From Nocardia rhamnosiphila NBRC 108938 (lineage in GTDB: Bacteria > Actinomycetota > Actinomycetes > Mycobacteriales > Mycobacteriaceae): a stretch of 64,000 bases of DNA. The notes under the pieces were generated by a model. The model did no database searches and was not told where the DNA came from. It saw only the letters and a list, made by a program, of their open reading frames with translations. A program made the position numbers and the translations under genes. The DNA is taken from NCBI RefSeq assembly GCF_000720425.1, contig NZ_JOAJ01000015.1, positions 60,226-124,225 of the forward strand, given 5' to 3'. This document shows, piece after piece, positions 33,142 through 42,265 of the stretch (the first letter of the stretch is position 1; the number at the start of each line of letters is the position of its first letter).

Positions 33142-33546
33142 CCAATTCCGGGCGCGCGATACAGCTGAACGTGCATTGGTGAGTCGTACTTTCGCGATGG
33201 ATTCGGTGTGGCATGAACCGGCGGGGGTTCGAGGGAGATTCAGCGGCCGGCCCGTCGGGCTTCACCGGCATCGTGACTCTCCACCGCACAACATCTCGAA
33301 CTCCGATCGGTGCCGAAATCCCCAGTGGCATCGCACGAACGAGGAAGCGCGTCGCGTGCCCGATCGGACCTGGCACTGCCATCGTAAGGCGACCCGGCGG
33401 TGTCGCCTATGGGCCGGCGTCATGAAACATCGGCGCGCTCTCGTGCTGCGCGCACAAACGGGATCGAGCCCCTGACCGGTCGGGCCCGGTCCGGCGCCGG
33501 CGGCCGGAAAAAATAGCGTATGACCATTCGTTTTATTTGCCGCCGT
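33142..33546. other. Non-coding stretch without a supported gene
   Basis: About 400 bases between two minus-strand units. Short frames exist but none has both a ribosome site and coding character. There is an A/T-rich patch at about 33508-33540, unusual for this window, next to the end of the alpha/beta-hydrolase gene; it could hold a promoter or a degraded gene end. No convincing hairpin was seen. Confidence 0.5.
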
Positions 33547-34203
33547 TCACGGGAAAGGGGGTAGGCAGTACGAGCCGAGGTCGGCGCCGCAGTGTCGCCG
33601 GACCCAGTGCGCCAACCGGTCGGGGGTCTCCAGGTGTGCCGCGTGGCCGGCGCCGGAGAGGACCCGCCACTCGATACCGAAGGCCGCGGCCAGATCGTGG
33701 ACCGATCGGTGCCGGGCCGGGGATGAATACCGGCCCACGGTCAGCGTGATCCGGTCCGCCGACCGGCCCACCGGTCCGGGTTCGAACGCGCGGAACATCG
33801 CGAGTTCTCCGGCGACGGTGTCCCGCGAGGCGGTGGTGAGTGCCGGCGTCCAGCTCGGACCGTAGAGAGCCCCGCCGAATCCGGCCACCCCCTGCCGCCG
33901 GAACGCCCGGGCCACCTCGTCGAGCAAGCCCGGCGCCAGCGACCCCGCCGCCGGTTCGTGCAGCAGCGCCCCGGCGAATTCGACACCGCGGGCGGCCAGC
34001 TCCAGGCCCAGGGTCGCACCGCCGCTGACCCCCACCACCAGCGCCCCCGCGCACAGCGGCGCGAGGGCGGCGATCTCGGTGTCCATATCACCCGACTGCG
34101 GACGGTCGGGGGCATGGACTTCGACGGCCGGGCCGAGGGCGCCGATCGTGCCCGCCCACACCCGGCTGTCGGTGGCCACGCCGTGGATCAGGACGACTCT
34201 CAT
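33547..34203 (-). CDS. Alpha/beta hydrolase, last gene of the cyanurate/barbiturate operon
   Basis: The 218-residue product has an oxyanion region [16 protein letters not shown], the nucleophile elbow [15 protein letters not shown] (Ser near 73) and a C-terminal [16 protein letters not shown] supplying His. It is a compact hydrolase with a short lid. The ATG overlaps the stop of the biuret-hydrolase-like gene (ATGA), making it the fifth and last gene of an overlapping operon. Its role may be hydrolysis of a ring-opened intermediate or of a proligand; it is not a canonical member of cyanurate or barbiturate pathways. Confidence 0.75.
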   Translation of the reverse strand: MRVVLIHGVATDSRVWAGTIGALGPAVEVHAPDRPQSGDMDTEIAALAPLCAGALVVGVSGGATLGLELAARGVEFAGALLHEPAAGSLAPGLLDEVARAFRRQGVAGFGGALYGPSWTPALTTASRDTVAGELAMFRAFEPGPVGRSADRITLTVGRYSSPARHRSVHDLAAAFGIEWRVLSGAGHAAHLETPDRLAHWVRRHCGADLGSYCLPPFP

Positions 34204-34901
34204 GCGGTGACGGACCGCTTCCCGAGGGCGGTCAGCAACTGCTCGGAGGTGGCGACCGCGCCGAAGATGCCGCCCTGCATGGTGACCATGCTCAAGGCCG
34301 CCTCGTGGTGTTTGCGTTCGGTGGCGCCGGTGCAGTCGGAGAGGATCAGGCATTCGTAGCCGCGGTCGTTGGCCTCGCGCATGGTGGTGTGCACGCAGAC
34401 ATCGGTGGTGATACCGGTGAGGATGATGTGGGTGATCCCCGCGCCGCGCAGCAGCAGGTCGAGATCGGTGGCGTAGAAGGCACCCTTGCCGGGCTTGTCG
34501 ACAACCGGCTCCCCGGGGATCGGCGCGACCTCGGGCACGATCTCCCAGCCCGGTTCACCGCGCACCAGGATCCGCCCGCACGGGCCCACACTGCCGATCT
34601 CCGCGCCGACCTGCGCGGAACGCCAGCGCTTGTTGGCGGGGAGGTCGGAGAGATCGGGGCGGTGGCCTTCGCGGGTGTGGATCACCGTGAGACCGAGTTC
34701 GCGGGCGGCGGCCAGGACCCTGGCGGTGGGTTCCAGGCCGGCCCGGGTGAGGGACAGGTCATAGCCCATCCGATCGACGTAGCCGCCGGGCCCACAGAAA
34801 TCGGTCTGCCAGTCGATGAGCAGCAGCGCGGTGCGCGCCGGGTCGATCGGGCCATCGAACGGCCAGGCGTAAGGGGTGGCATCCACAGTGGTCGTGGTCA
34901 T
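34200..34901 (-). CDS. biuH: Isochorismatase-family cysteine hydrolase, biuret-hydrolase-like
   Basis: The 233-residue product has the family triad: Asp30 in LLIDWQTDF, Lys136 in [10 protein letters not shown] and Cys169 in [11 protein letters not shown]. The segments [20 protein letters not shown]-like [20 protein letters not shown] and [14 protein letters not shown] are, as I recall them, characteristic of biuret amidohydrolase (BiuH), which turns biuret into allophanate and ammonia; ureidoacrylate hydrolase RutB lacks these blocks. It lies immediately beside a ring-opening amidohydrolase, whose cyanurate product decarboxylates to biuret, so the two would act in sequence. Overlaps on both sides are ATGA. 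Confidence in the exact substrate is moderate. Confidence 0.7.
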   Translation of the reverse strand: MTTTTVDATPYAWPFDGPIDPARTALLLIDWQTDFCGPGGYVDRMGYDLSLTRAGLEPTARVLAAARELGLTVIHTREGHRPDLSDLPANKRWRSAQVGAEIGSVGPCGRILVRGEPGWEIVPEVAPIPGEPVVDKPGKGAFYATDLDLLLRGAGITHIILTGITTDVCVHTTMREANDRGYECLILSDCTGATERKHHEAALSMVTMQGGIFGAVATSEQLLTALGKRSVTA

Positions 34902-36211
34902 GCGGTGAGCTCCTTGTCGCGTCGCGCGGTGACGGCCGCGCCGAGAGTGAGAATCAATGCGGCGGCGGCGAAACCGATGACGGCGTCCGACAGCCACGGG
35001 GCGAATCGATGGGTGAGCAGGGCAGCGACCGCACCGCCGGCCCAGGCGGTGAACGCCGGCAGGTGCCAGCGGGCGCGGCGGTCGCGCGGACCGAGACCGA
35101 ACCGGGGCAGGACCAGCTGATCGAGGATGACCACGGCGCCGATCGGCGGCACGATAACACCTAGCAGGTTGAGCCACTGTTCGAAGTACGACCAGATACC
35201 CGCGACCGCCAGCACCACGCCGACCGCGCCCAGGATGAGGGTCAGCCGCCGCATCCGGCCGCCGGAGAGCTGGCTCCAGCCGACCGCGCCGTTGTAGAGG
35301 CAGTGCGCGCAGACCGAACCCAGGTTGATGAACACGAACGCCACGGCCAGCGGGACCAGCAGCCCGCCGTGGTCGACGAGGAGTCCGAGGAAGTTCCCGC
35401 CGTCGGCGGCGGGGTCGGCGCTGCCGCCCAGGGCGACCACGAGTCCGCCGATCACCAGGGCGATCGAATTACCCACCGGGAAGGCCGAGGCCGCGGCCAG
35501 GAAGGCTTCGCGGCCGTTGCGGGACCAGCGGGTGAAATCGGCGGTCATGGTGCCGGAGTCGATGAAGGAGGCGATGACCAGGGTGACCGCCGCGCCGAAA
35601 CTTATCGCCGCCGCGCCGGCCTGTCCCTGGTACGAGGTGGGCGAGGAGCCGCCGTCGGCGACCGCGAGCCCGATCGCGACCAGCCCCAGCACGATGTACA
35701 CCGGCGCCGCGATCATGCCGATCGCCGACAGCGCCCGGATACCGAGCAGGGTCACCGCGATGAAACCGAGCCCGGCGGCGAGCGCGGTGAACTGTTCGTG
35801 CCAGCCGAGGGTGTCGTGCAGTATCGCGCCGGCCATACCTGTCTGGAAGGCGAACCAGCCGATCACCACGGTCGCCAGGAAGGCCGAGGGAAGGAACGCC
35901 CCCGCCTTGCCGAAGGTCTCGGCGGCCGAGAGCGCGAAGTTCTTACCGGTTCGCCCGGCGAGCACGCTCAGCGCGCCGACGTAGAGCATCATGCAGATAT
36001 TGCCCACCGCGATGGCGAGCAACCCGAGCCGGAAGCCGAGAGAGTAGACGATCAGTCCGCCGAAGATGGCGCAGGTCAGCACCATCGGAAAGCCGAACCA
36101 GACCGCGGAGACCGAGCCCAGGCCGCGCCGCCGGTCGGCGGGTACCGGCACGTTCTCGAACTCCTCGATCTCCCAGGTTTTCTCGGGTTCGGTCAGCGTC
36201 GTGGTGGTCAT
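34898..36211 (-). CDS. NCS1-family permease (CodB-like)
   Basis: The 437-residue product has about twelve membrane helices and NCS1 features: a polar N-terminus with [28 protein letters not shown] (in part), and a helix-8 region [23 protein letters not shown]. CodB-type members import cytosine or related ring compounds with a cation. Its place between the ring-opening enzyme and the biuret-hydrolase-like gene argues for uptake of a triazine or pyrimidine. Both ends overlap neighbours by ATGA. Confidence 0.85.
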   Translation of the reverse strand: MTTTTLTEPEKTWEIEEFENVPVPADRRRGLGSVSAVWFGFPMVLTCAIFGGLIVYSLGFRLGLLAIAVGNICMMLYVGALSVLAGRTGKNFALSAAETFGKAGAFLPSAFLATVVIGWFAFQTGMAGAILHDTLGWHEQFTALAAGLGFIAVTLLGIRALSAIGMIAAPVYIVLGLVAIGLAVADGGSSPTSYQGQAGAAAISFGAAVTLVIASFIDSGTMTADFTRWSRNGREAFLAAASAFPVGNSIALVIGGLVVALGGSADPAADGGNFLGLLVDHGGLLVPLAVAFVFINLGSVCAHCLYNGAVGWSQLSGGRMRRLTLILGAVGVVLAVAGIWSYFEQWLNLLGVIVPPIGAVVILDQLVLPRFGLGPRDRRARWHLPAFTAWAGGAVAALLTHRFAPWLSDAVIGFAAAALILTLGAAVTARRDKELTA

Positions 36212-37266
36212 GGCGCATCGGTCCCTTCGGGGGTGGGGAGTTCGTAGATGACGGTGACGCTGCCGCCGCCCGGCGGACCCTGGTGCTCGGCGCCACCCGA
36301 GACGTAGACCGCGCCGTCACCTTTGAGCGCCGCCAGCAGGCCGCCGACGGCGCCGCGGGCATGCCGGGTGGCATTGATATCGGAGTCGGTGAGCATGGTG
36401 TGGCGCAGCCCGCGGATCGCACCGCTCGGATCGGCATCGGCCTTGGCGAAGATCTGCCGCACCGTGCCGCCGGCCGCCGCCACCTGCGCGAGCAACCGCT
36501 GCACCGAGGCCAGATCGATCGCGTCGGCCATCTCCCCGTGCAGCGCGCGCAACGGGTTGGCCGCGGTGGGGCTCTCGGCGACCACCAGTACATGGCAGTC
36601 GTCGAGTTCGGCGCCCGCGCTGGCGGAGGCCCGGGCCGACCAGACATCGGCTGCGCCGGCCAGGGCCCGCAGCGCGGTCGCCCGGTCGCATTCACCCAGC
36701 GCGACCGCGATACCCAGCGAACTCGCCGCCCGCGACCAGCCCATCGACGCGTAGGTGTCGGTGGCGACCGGAGCCCGGCCCGCGGCGTGCAGCGCGGTGA
36801 TCTTGTCGGAGGTGAGCAGCGGACATTTCACCAGCACGAGATGGACATCGGCGGGGGTGGCACCGAGTTCGGCGAGCAGTTTGCCCACCGTATCGGTGAC
36901 CGTATCGACCTGTTCCGCCCGGCCGATCTCTCCGGGATCCAGGACCCGGCTGCGGCGGGCCGCCGCGACCAGGCCGCGATCGAACCCGGCATGGCGCCGC
37001 TCGTCGCGGACGAACATGTTCACATGCGGGCTGAGCACCCCCTCGGTACCGCCGGAGAACACGGTGACCGCGGCCTCCGGGATCCGCGGCTCCCAGACGG
37101 CGGTGGCCAGGGTGCGGCTGAAATCGTTGACGCAGCCGTTGCCCTCGGTTTTGCCGATCACCGAGACGAGATCGTCGGTGCGGAAGCCGCTTTCGGTCAG
37201 TACCTCGAAGGGCCGGGTATCGCCGGGGTCTGTGGTGGGCACGGTCAGCAGGGCGATGCCGGTCAT
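36208..37266 (-). CDS. Ring-opening amidohydrolase (cyanuric acid hydrolase / barbiturase family)
   Basis: The 352-residue product shows the three-fold repeat of the AtzD/barbiturase family, each with a Lys-Ser pair: GKTEGNGCVNDF (Lys39) with FSGGTEGV (Ser71); LVKCPLLTSDKI (Lys147) with SRAASSLGIAVALGE (Ser near 182); and IFAKADADPSG with YVSGGAEHQGPPGGG. The family opens cyanuric acid (to carboxybiuret, then biuret) or barbituric acid (to ureidomalonate). Length is normal. Which ring it takes cannot be decided from motifs; the biuret-hydrolase-like neighbour favours cyanurate, while a uracil-type permease would fit either. Overlaps are ATGA on both sides. Confidence 0.85.
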   Translation of the reverse strand: MTGIALLTVPTTDPGDTRPFEVLTESGFRTDDLVSVIGKTEGNGCVNDFSRTLATAVWEPRIPEAAVTVFSGGTEGVLSPHVNMFVRDERRHAGFDRGLVAAARRSRVLDPGEIGRAEQVDTVTDTVGKLLAELGATPADVHLVLVKCPLLTSDKITALHAAGRAPVATDTYASMGWSRAASSLGIAVALGECDRATALRALAGAADVWSARASASAGAELDDCHVLVVAESPTAANPLRALHGEMADAIDLASVQRLLAQVAAAGGTVRQIFAKADADPSGAIRGLRHTMLTDSDINATRHARGAVGGLLAALKGDGAVYVSGGAEHQGPPGGGSVTVIYELPTPEGTDAP

Positions 37267-38594
37267 GCGGCGGCCTCCTTCGGGGTGCGGGCGGGGGTGA
37301 GGTGGTTGAAGACGAGGTTGAGGACGAACGCCACGATGACCGTGCTGGTGATCGCGCCACCGGCGATGATGCGGACCGAGGACGGAAGCCCCTCGTAGAC
37401 CTCCGGCGCGACCACCGGGATCATGCCGATACCCATGGCCAGCGAGACCACCAGCAGGTTGTCGTTGCGCGAATAGTCGACCCGCGCCAGCGTGGCGATG
37501 CCGACCCCGGCGACGGTCGCGAACATGACCAGGCTCACCGACCCGATCACCGCACCCGGCAGATTGGCGACGACCTCGCCCATCTTGGGCACCAGCCCGA
37601 GCGCCACCAGCAGACCGCCCGCGACGGCGACCGCCCGGCGGCTCGACACCCCGGTCATCCGCACCAGACTCACGTTCTGCGCGAAGATCGTGTCCGGGAA
37701 CGAGGTCAGGAAGCCGCCCAGCACCGCCGAAGCGCCGTCGGCGCCCAGGGCACGGGCGAGCCGGTTCGGTTCCAGCGGGCGGCCGAGATGGTCGGCGGTG
37801 GCCATGAGGTAGGCGGTGGATTCGGTGAAGATCACCAGCATCACCAGGCACATCGAGATGATTCCGGCGATCGGGAAGGTGGGGGTACCGAACAGGAACG
37901 GGTCGGGCAGGCCGAACCAGGCGGCGCTGCCGACGGCGCCGAAATCGGTGAGCGAGAGCGCGGCGGCCGCGACCGTGCCCAGTACCAGCGCGATCAGGAT
38001 CGCGGACTGCGCGACGAGACCCCGGCCGTAACGCATCAGCACGACGATCATCACGACCACCCCGAGGGCCAGCGCCAGCGGCGCGCCACCCGCCGGCTCA
38101 TCACCGAAGGTCATGGATACGGCCTTGCCGATCAGCGACAGCCCGATCATGGTGACCGCCGCGCCCCGCACCATAGGCGGGAAGAAGCGGACCAGTTTGG
38201 AGAACGGGATCGCGACCAGCATGCCGAAGATCCCCGCCGCGATCATGGCGCCGTACACGGCGGACAGCCCGTATTCCTCGCCGATCAGGATCATCGGCGT
38301 CACCGCGGTGAACGAGGCTCCCGCCACCACCGGCATCCGGGCCCCGAGCAGCTTCCCGATACCGAGGGCCTGGACGAGGGTGATGACCCCGGCGACCAGC
38401 AGGTCGGCGTTCACCAGGGTGGCGATGGTGGAGGTGTCCAGCCCCAGGGCCGCGCCGAAGACCAGCGGGACCGCGACGCAGCCGGTGTACATGACCAGCA
38501 CATGCTGGATGCCGAAAAGTGACGCGCGCCAGAACGATAGGCGAGCGGGTGGAGCCAGCGGCGGCGACTGGGTCGGGGCAGCGTCTGTGGACAT
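37263..38594 (-). CDS. NCS2-family permease (xanthine/uracil type)
   Basis: The 443-residue product has about fourteen membrane segments and NCS2 signatures: QHVLVMYTGCVAVPLVFGAALG near the start, GIFGMLVAIPFSKLVRFFPPMVRGAAVTMIGLSLI, VIFTESTAYLMATADHLGRP (the conserved ligand-contact Glu in TEST) and LPGAVIGSVSLVMFATVAGVGI. Members carry xanthine, urate or uracil with protons. It is the first gene of the operon. The ATG at 38594 follows GAGGCCAGGTCCC. A TTTGTATACAAA site lies 41 bases upstream. Two unrelated permeases in one operon suggest two related ring substrates. Confidence 0.85.
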   Translation of the reverse strand: MSTDAAPTQSPPLAPPARLSFWRASLFGIQHVLVMYTGCVAVPLVFGAALGLDTSTIATLVNADLLVAGVITLVQALGIGKLLGARMPVVAGASFTAVTPMILIGEEYGLSAVYGAMIAAGIFGMLVAIPFSKLVRFFPPMVRGAAVTMIGLSLIGKAVSMTFGDEPAGGAPLALALGVVVMIVVLMRYGRGLVAQSAILIALVLGTVAAAALSLTDFGAVGSAAWFGLPDPFLFGTPTFPIAGIISMCLVMLVIFTESTAYLMATADHLGRPLEPNRLARALGADGASAVLGGFLTSFPDTIFAQNVSLVRMTGVSSRRAVAVAGGLLVALGLVPKMGEVVANLPGAVIGSVSLVMFATVAGVGIATLARVDYSRNDNLLVVSLAMGIGMIPVVAPEVYEGLPSSVRIIAGGAITSTVIVAFVLNLVFNHLTPARTPKEAAA

Positions 38595-38633
38595 GGGACC
38601 TGGCCTCGGGCAGAAGAAATAAGCAACACCAGA

Positions 38634-38647
38634 ATTTGTATACAAAT
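38634..38647. promoter_or_regulatory. ATTTGTATACAAAT operator before the NCS2 permease
   Basis: Perfect 14-bp palindrome with GTATAC core, 40 bases upstream of the permease start. A second, near-identical site lies 84 bases away at 38720. It is the probable binding site of the GntR regulator at 38876-39541. Confidence 0.65.
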
Positions 38648-38719
38648 ACTGTTTCGCTGATGTTGCTCGAGGTTCCAGGGTTGTGAACTATGCAAGATCA
38701 CGCGATGGTGGCATGATTC

Positions 38720-38729
38720 TTGTATACAA
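38720..38729. promoter_or_regulatory. TTGTATACAA operator, second copy
   Basis: Palindrome TTGTATACAA, flanked by C on the left and A on the right. It shares the core and flanks of the site at 38634 and lies between the regulator stop and the operon. Two sites at this spacing could support looping by regulator dimers. Confidence 0.6.
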
Positions 38730-38875
38730 ACCTTGTCATTCGTACCGATCGGTCTGCCATTCGGTACCCGAGGGAGAAAGCGGGGATCTGCGGTGAACCG
38801 GCCAGTTCCATCGGACCCCATCTCGGCCGCCTCCGGTCACCGGGCGATCACCCGGCCGGAGGCCCAGCGCTCGCC

Positions 38876-39541
38876 TCAGCCCGGTGTCGCCTCGGCGTCC
38901 ATATCGGCGAGCAGCTCCTCGTCCCGCGCGATGTGCTCGTCCATCAGATAGCCCGCCTGCACGGGTGACCCGTTGAGGATCGCCTGCGCAATCGCCGCGT
39001 GATCACTCCACGAGATATGCGTGCGGCTCTCCAACCGCTGCCCGAAGATCCAGGACACCCGCTCCAGGATCTGCTCCAGCATGGCCCGCAACTGCTGATT
39101 ACCCGACGCCTCGGCGACCAGGGTGTGGAACCGCAGGATCAGCGGCGGCAACTCCTCGTGGGCATGGCTGAGATCGGCCGAGCGGCCCAACTCCACCACC
39201 CGCGCCAGCTCCGCGGCCACCGGCCCGCCCTTCGCGCGCGCGGCCAGCTGCGCCGCCAGCACCTCGAGCCCCCGCCGGATCTGCACCAACTCCCGCGCCG
39301 CCGACCCCGACGGCGCCGATACGGTCGCCCCGCGATAGCGCACCAGCGTCACGAAGCCCTCGCTCTGCAACTGCGACAGCGCCTCGCGAACGGGGACCCG
39401 GGAGACCCCGAAACGCTCGGCCAGGTCCACCTCACGCAGCCGGTCGCCGGGGGAGAGCCGGCCGGCGAGGATGTCCTCGCGGACGGCGTCCGCGACGGCG
39501 GTGCCGGGGCCGGTGCGGGGGGTGGGCTGGGAGGTGGTCAC
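38876..39541 (-). CDS. GntR-family regulator (FCD type) of the ring-opening operon
   Basis: The 221-residue product has the winged helix ADAVREDILAGRLSPGDRLREVDLAERFGVSRVPVREALSQLQ (in part) and an FCD C-terminal domain with LILRFHTLVAEAS and metal-site histidines SDHAAIAQAI / MDEHIARDEEL. It lies upstream of the NCS2 operon on the same strand, 280 bases away, with two TTGTATACAA sites in between. The GTG at 39541 is the best start though its ribosome site is weak. It is likely to sense a ring compound or degradation product (inference), and is related to, but distinct from, the regulator at 21438-22106. Confidence 0.8.
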   Translation of the reverse strand: MTTSQPTPRTGPGTAVADAVREDILAGRLSPGDRLREVDLAERFGVSRVPVREALSQLQSEGFVTLVRYRGATVSAPSGSAARELVQIRRGLEVLAAQLAARAKGGPVAAELARVVELGRSADLSHAHEELPPLILRFHTLVAEASGNQQLRAMLEQILERVSWIFGQRLESRTHISWSDHAAIAQAILNGSPVQAGYLMDEHIARDEELLADMDAEATPG

Positions 39542-39692
39542 GGTGGTGAGGGTAATCGGGGGTTCTGCTTCATCGCGGCGTGCGTGTCGGCGGGCATTCT
39601 TCTCCAGAGGCTGCCTTCCTGCCGCTGAAAAGTGGTTTCGCCATGTGATCGAATTGCCCGCATCAGCTTTCGACAGGGAGGAAAGAGCGCAG

Positions 39693-40064
39693 TTGTTCGA
39701 TTCCATTGGCTTTCTCAGGCGCCTTCCGATTGCGGGCGCGGTCGTTTCCGGCGTCGCCATGGTGACGGTGTCGGCGGCAGCCGGTGCGGGCGTCGCGCAG
39801 GCGGAACCACCGGGATGGGCGAACTGCTCATCGGTCGCGGTCGGTAGTCGTGTCGACGTGGAATGCGTGAACACCGATGTGGGGCCGGCGACCGCCGGTA
39901 TGGCCGGGCTGTGCACCGACCTGCGCATTCTTTACCGCGGGGAGGAGCGGATGCGCCCCGAATCGACCGTCCGATGGAGCGAGGAGTGCGGTCCCGGCGC
40001 TCACCCGATTCTGTGGAACGCCTGGGCCGAAACCGACTACCACGCGTCGTTGGACGACGACTGA
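39693..40064 (+). CDS. Small secreted protein
   Basis: A 123-residue frame with a signal peptide (LPIAGAVVSGVAMVTVSAAA, cleavage after AQA) and a mature part of about 85 residues with three cysteines (ANCSSVAVG, VDVECVNTD, SEECGPGAHPI) and a fourth in GLCTDLRI, suited to two disulfides. The TTG at 39693 is chosen because AGGGAGG lies at the right distance; no ATG/GTG serves. No family was recognised. It is followed by another small secreted protein. Confidence 0.6.
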   Translation: MFDSIGFLRRLPIAGAVVSGVAMVTVSAAAGAGVAQAEPPGWANCSSVAVGSRVDVECVNTDVGPATAGMAGLCTDLRILYRGEERMRPESTVRWSEECGPGAHPILWNAWAETDYHASLDDD

Positions 40065-40213
40065 CGCGCACGTTATGCCGTCCATCGTGGCACTGATCGC
40101 CCACTGCTCAGGGCGCCGTTCATCCGCGGTTGCGCGCGCCCGGAACCGGCTGCCGACGATGGCTCTCGAACCACACCGCGCGACCCGAACGAGAGCGAAC
40201 TCGAGGACCGCAC

Positions 40214-40615
40214 ATGTTCAACCACATTCCGAGGGCCGGGAGCCTTACCGGCCTCGCGCTGGTGCTCGCACTCGGGCTTCCGGCCGGACCGGCACACGCC
40301 GACCCCTTCCCGCCGGGAGTCAGCTGCTCCGGGACCACCTGCCGAAACGACACCGATCAGCATTACCTCGTCGAATCGCGGCAGGAATGCAAGGTCGTCG
40401 ACGGGTATCTCGAATCATCGATCCCCTTCAACGTCATGCTGAAACCGCACGAGACTGTGCAGGTCACCGGCGTGGAGTGCAGCCCACTGATCTATGAGGA
40501 CCGCCATGTTCCCAATCGTCATCACCAGATCCCCCGGGAACCGGTCGGCATCAGCTACGACAGGGCCGTGCCCTACGACCCGAACGCCAAACCACCCACC
40601 GGCTCGGCATTCTGA
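40214..40615 (+). CDS. Small secreted protein
   Basis: A 133-residue protein with a signal peptide (LTGLALVLALGLPAGPAHA) and a mature part with four cysteines (GVSCSGTTCRND, ESRQECKVVDG, TGVECSPLIY). The C-terminal 30 residues are Pro/Arg-rich. The ATG at 40214 follows GAGGACCGC. No family was recognised; its relation to the secreted protein 150 bases before it is by position only. Confidence 0.6.
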   Translation: MFNHIPRAGSLTGLALVLALGLPAGPAHADPFPPGVSCSGTTCRNDTDQHYLVESRQECKVVDGYLESSIPFNVMLKPHETVQVTGVECSPLIYEDRHVPNRHHQIPREPVGISYDRAVPYDPNAKPPTGSAF

Positions 40616-40674
40616 TCCGGCCGCACCTCATCAGCCGGCACGACCACGTCCGGCCGGCCGGACCAGGATCGGGG

Positions 40675-41241
40675 TCATCCGGTGAAGGCGAGCAGTATGG
40701 CTGCGATCCCGAAAGGGATATCCAGCACCATGCAGAACTCCGTCAAGGACCGAGGGACCACATCGTTGCGGCGCCAATGGCGGTAATCCCACAGCGCGTG
40801 GGTTGCCAGTGCGATACCGGCCAGGGCCGAGCCCAGGCCCGGTGACACCAGAACCGCGATCACTGCTATCCCACCGAATCCGACCATGGCGAGGCCCTGG
40901 GCGGCGAGGACCGGCGCAGGAACCCTGCGGAGGACACCGATCCCGAGTAATAGAGCCGCGAAACCTGCAAGTCCCATCCACCATTGGATCCCGGCAATCT
41001 CGCTGAGGACCACGACTGTCGAGCCGCCCAGAATGGCCGCCCAAGCGGTCCACGGCCTACCGAACGCGGCAGCCACCAAGTAACAGCTGGCGGCAACGGC
41101 GACCGTGATGGCCACCGCCTCGGCGTCGACGCCGGTCACGATCTGGAATATCGCAGCTGCCAGTCCCAGCGCGATGGGCCAGTAGTCCAACACCGAGCGA
41201 TGGATAGGAGCAGGGCCTGTCCGGATGCTTGTGTCACTCAC
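40675..41241 (-). CDS. Integral membrane protein, unknown
   Basis: A 188-residue protein with six probable helices (ALGLAAAIFQIVTGV, AITVAVAASCYLVAAAFG, WAAILGGSTVVVLSEIAGI, LAGFAALLLGIGVL, GFGGIAVIAVLVSPG, FCMVLDIPFGIAAILLAF). A HALWDYRHWRR motif follows helix 5. The GTG at 41241 has GAAGAAGAG before it. It lies 40 bases after a DUF981-like gene on the same strand and is probably co-transcribed. Confidence 0.6.
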   Translation of the reverse strand: MSDTSIRTGPAPIHRSVLDYWPIALGLAAAIFQIVTGVDAEAVAITVAVAASCYLVAAAFGRPWTAWAAILGGSTVVVLSEIAGIQWWMGLAGFAALLLGIGVLRRVPAPVLAAQGLAMVGFGGIAVIAVLVSPGLGSALAGIALATHALWDYRHWRRNDVVPRSLTEFCMVLDIPFGIAAILLAFTG

Positions 41242-41281
41242 GGCACTCTTCTTCTCGCGAGGGCTATGTCGGGCTGGAGTA

Positions 41282-41974
41282 CTAGGAACGGAAATTGAAG
41301 TCCATACCGATATGCGTGTAGTAGACAAGGACCGCTGTGGCAAGCCAGCCTGCGCCGGAGATGAACAAGGCGATTCCACTGACTGCCATTGCCGGTCGAT
41401 TACGGGTGTAGAAGACAAAGGGAACCAGTAGGCACGCTACCGCCGGTAGTGCGTACAACAGGCAGAGGGCAACGCTGAGAGCATGTTTCATCGGGCCTGT
41501 GCCGAAAAGCGGCTCCTGCTGCGGAGCCGTCGCGAATACATCGTATTGGAATGCAGCGACGGTACAGGCTGTCAGTACCAGGCCCATGGCGAATACGATC
41601 CACACGACCGGCCGCAGAAGAGCGAGTAAGTAGGAGTCGAATGCCTTGTTGCCGCTTTCATTTCGGCGCAGTTCCAGAAGGTCCGTTCCGCTACGCCGGA
41701 GAAAGACCGCGGCGGCTATCAGCAGCACCCCGAACAACAGGAGCGGTTCTCCGAACATGAAGTTCTTGAACCGCTCCGGTGCCTGCAACGGCCAGGTGAG
41801 GGTCATATGACCGCCGAGTACGGTGAGGATTCCGCCGAGAGCGGCGAACGAGAACGCCCAGCCGTCGAAGGTCGGCAGACTCTCTTGTCGGTACAGGTGA
41901 TATCCGAGAGTGCAAAGCAGAATCATTCCGAGACCGGCTGCAAGACCCATGAGGGTTGTGTAAGTGATCACCAT
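41282..41974 (-). CDS. DUF981-like membrane protein
   Basis: The 230-residue product has about six helices and the block GHMTLTWPLQAPERFKNFMFGEPLLLFG, which I associate with the DUF981 family. Function is unknown. The ATG at 41974 follows CAGGAGCA; the longer upstream frame lacks coding character. Its mature loops are short, and the C-terminus (YYTHIGMDFNFRS) is predicted outside or inside without signal. About 290 bases between it and the monooxygenase gene show no supported gene. Confidence 0.6.
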   Translation of the reverse strand: MVITYTTLMGLAAGLGMILLCTLGYHLYRQESLPTFDGWAFSFAALGGILTVLGGHMTLTWPLQAPERFKNFMFGEPLLLFGVLLIAAAVFLRRSGTDLLELRRNESGNKAFDSYLLALLRPVVWIVFAMGLVLTACTVAAFQYDVFATAPQQEPLFGTGPMKHALSVALCLLYALPAVACLLVPFVFYTRNRPAMAVSGIALFISGAGWLATAVLVYYTHIGMDFNFRS

Positions 41975-42265
41975 TGCTCCTGAGCCGACCAGCGCTCGAA
42001 CAACTGCTCGGAGTTGGCCAATCGTAGTTTGGGCCCCGTGCACTGTCAATTGCTTCGTGGTAGCTCGACAAGTTGTGCGCCGACGGTATCGAGTTCGTGG
42101 GGTAGCGGGCAAACGCCTGGTAAGTGGCTGTGCAGAATGAATTCGACCTGAGCTTTGCCGCGACGTCGACGAGCGCGTATCCCGCTGCATGCACGGCTTT
42201 GAACGCCACGGGTCGCAGCCGGCGGTCGGCTCGAGGGTGCGCGGGTGTCCCGACGCGGAGGCGAC

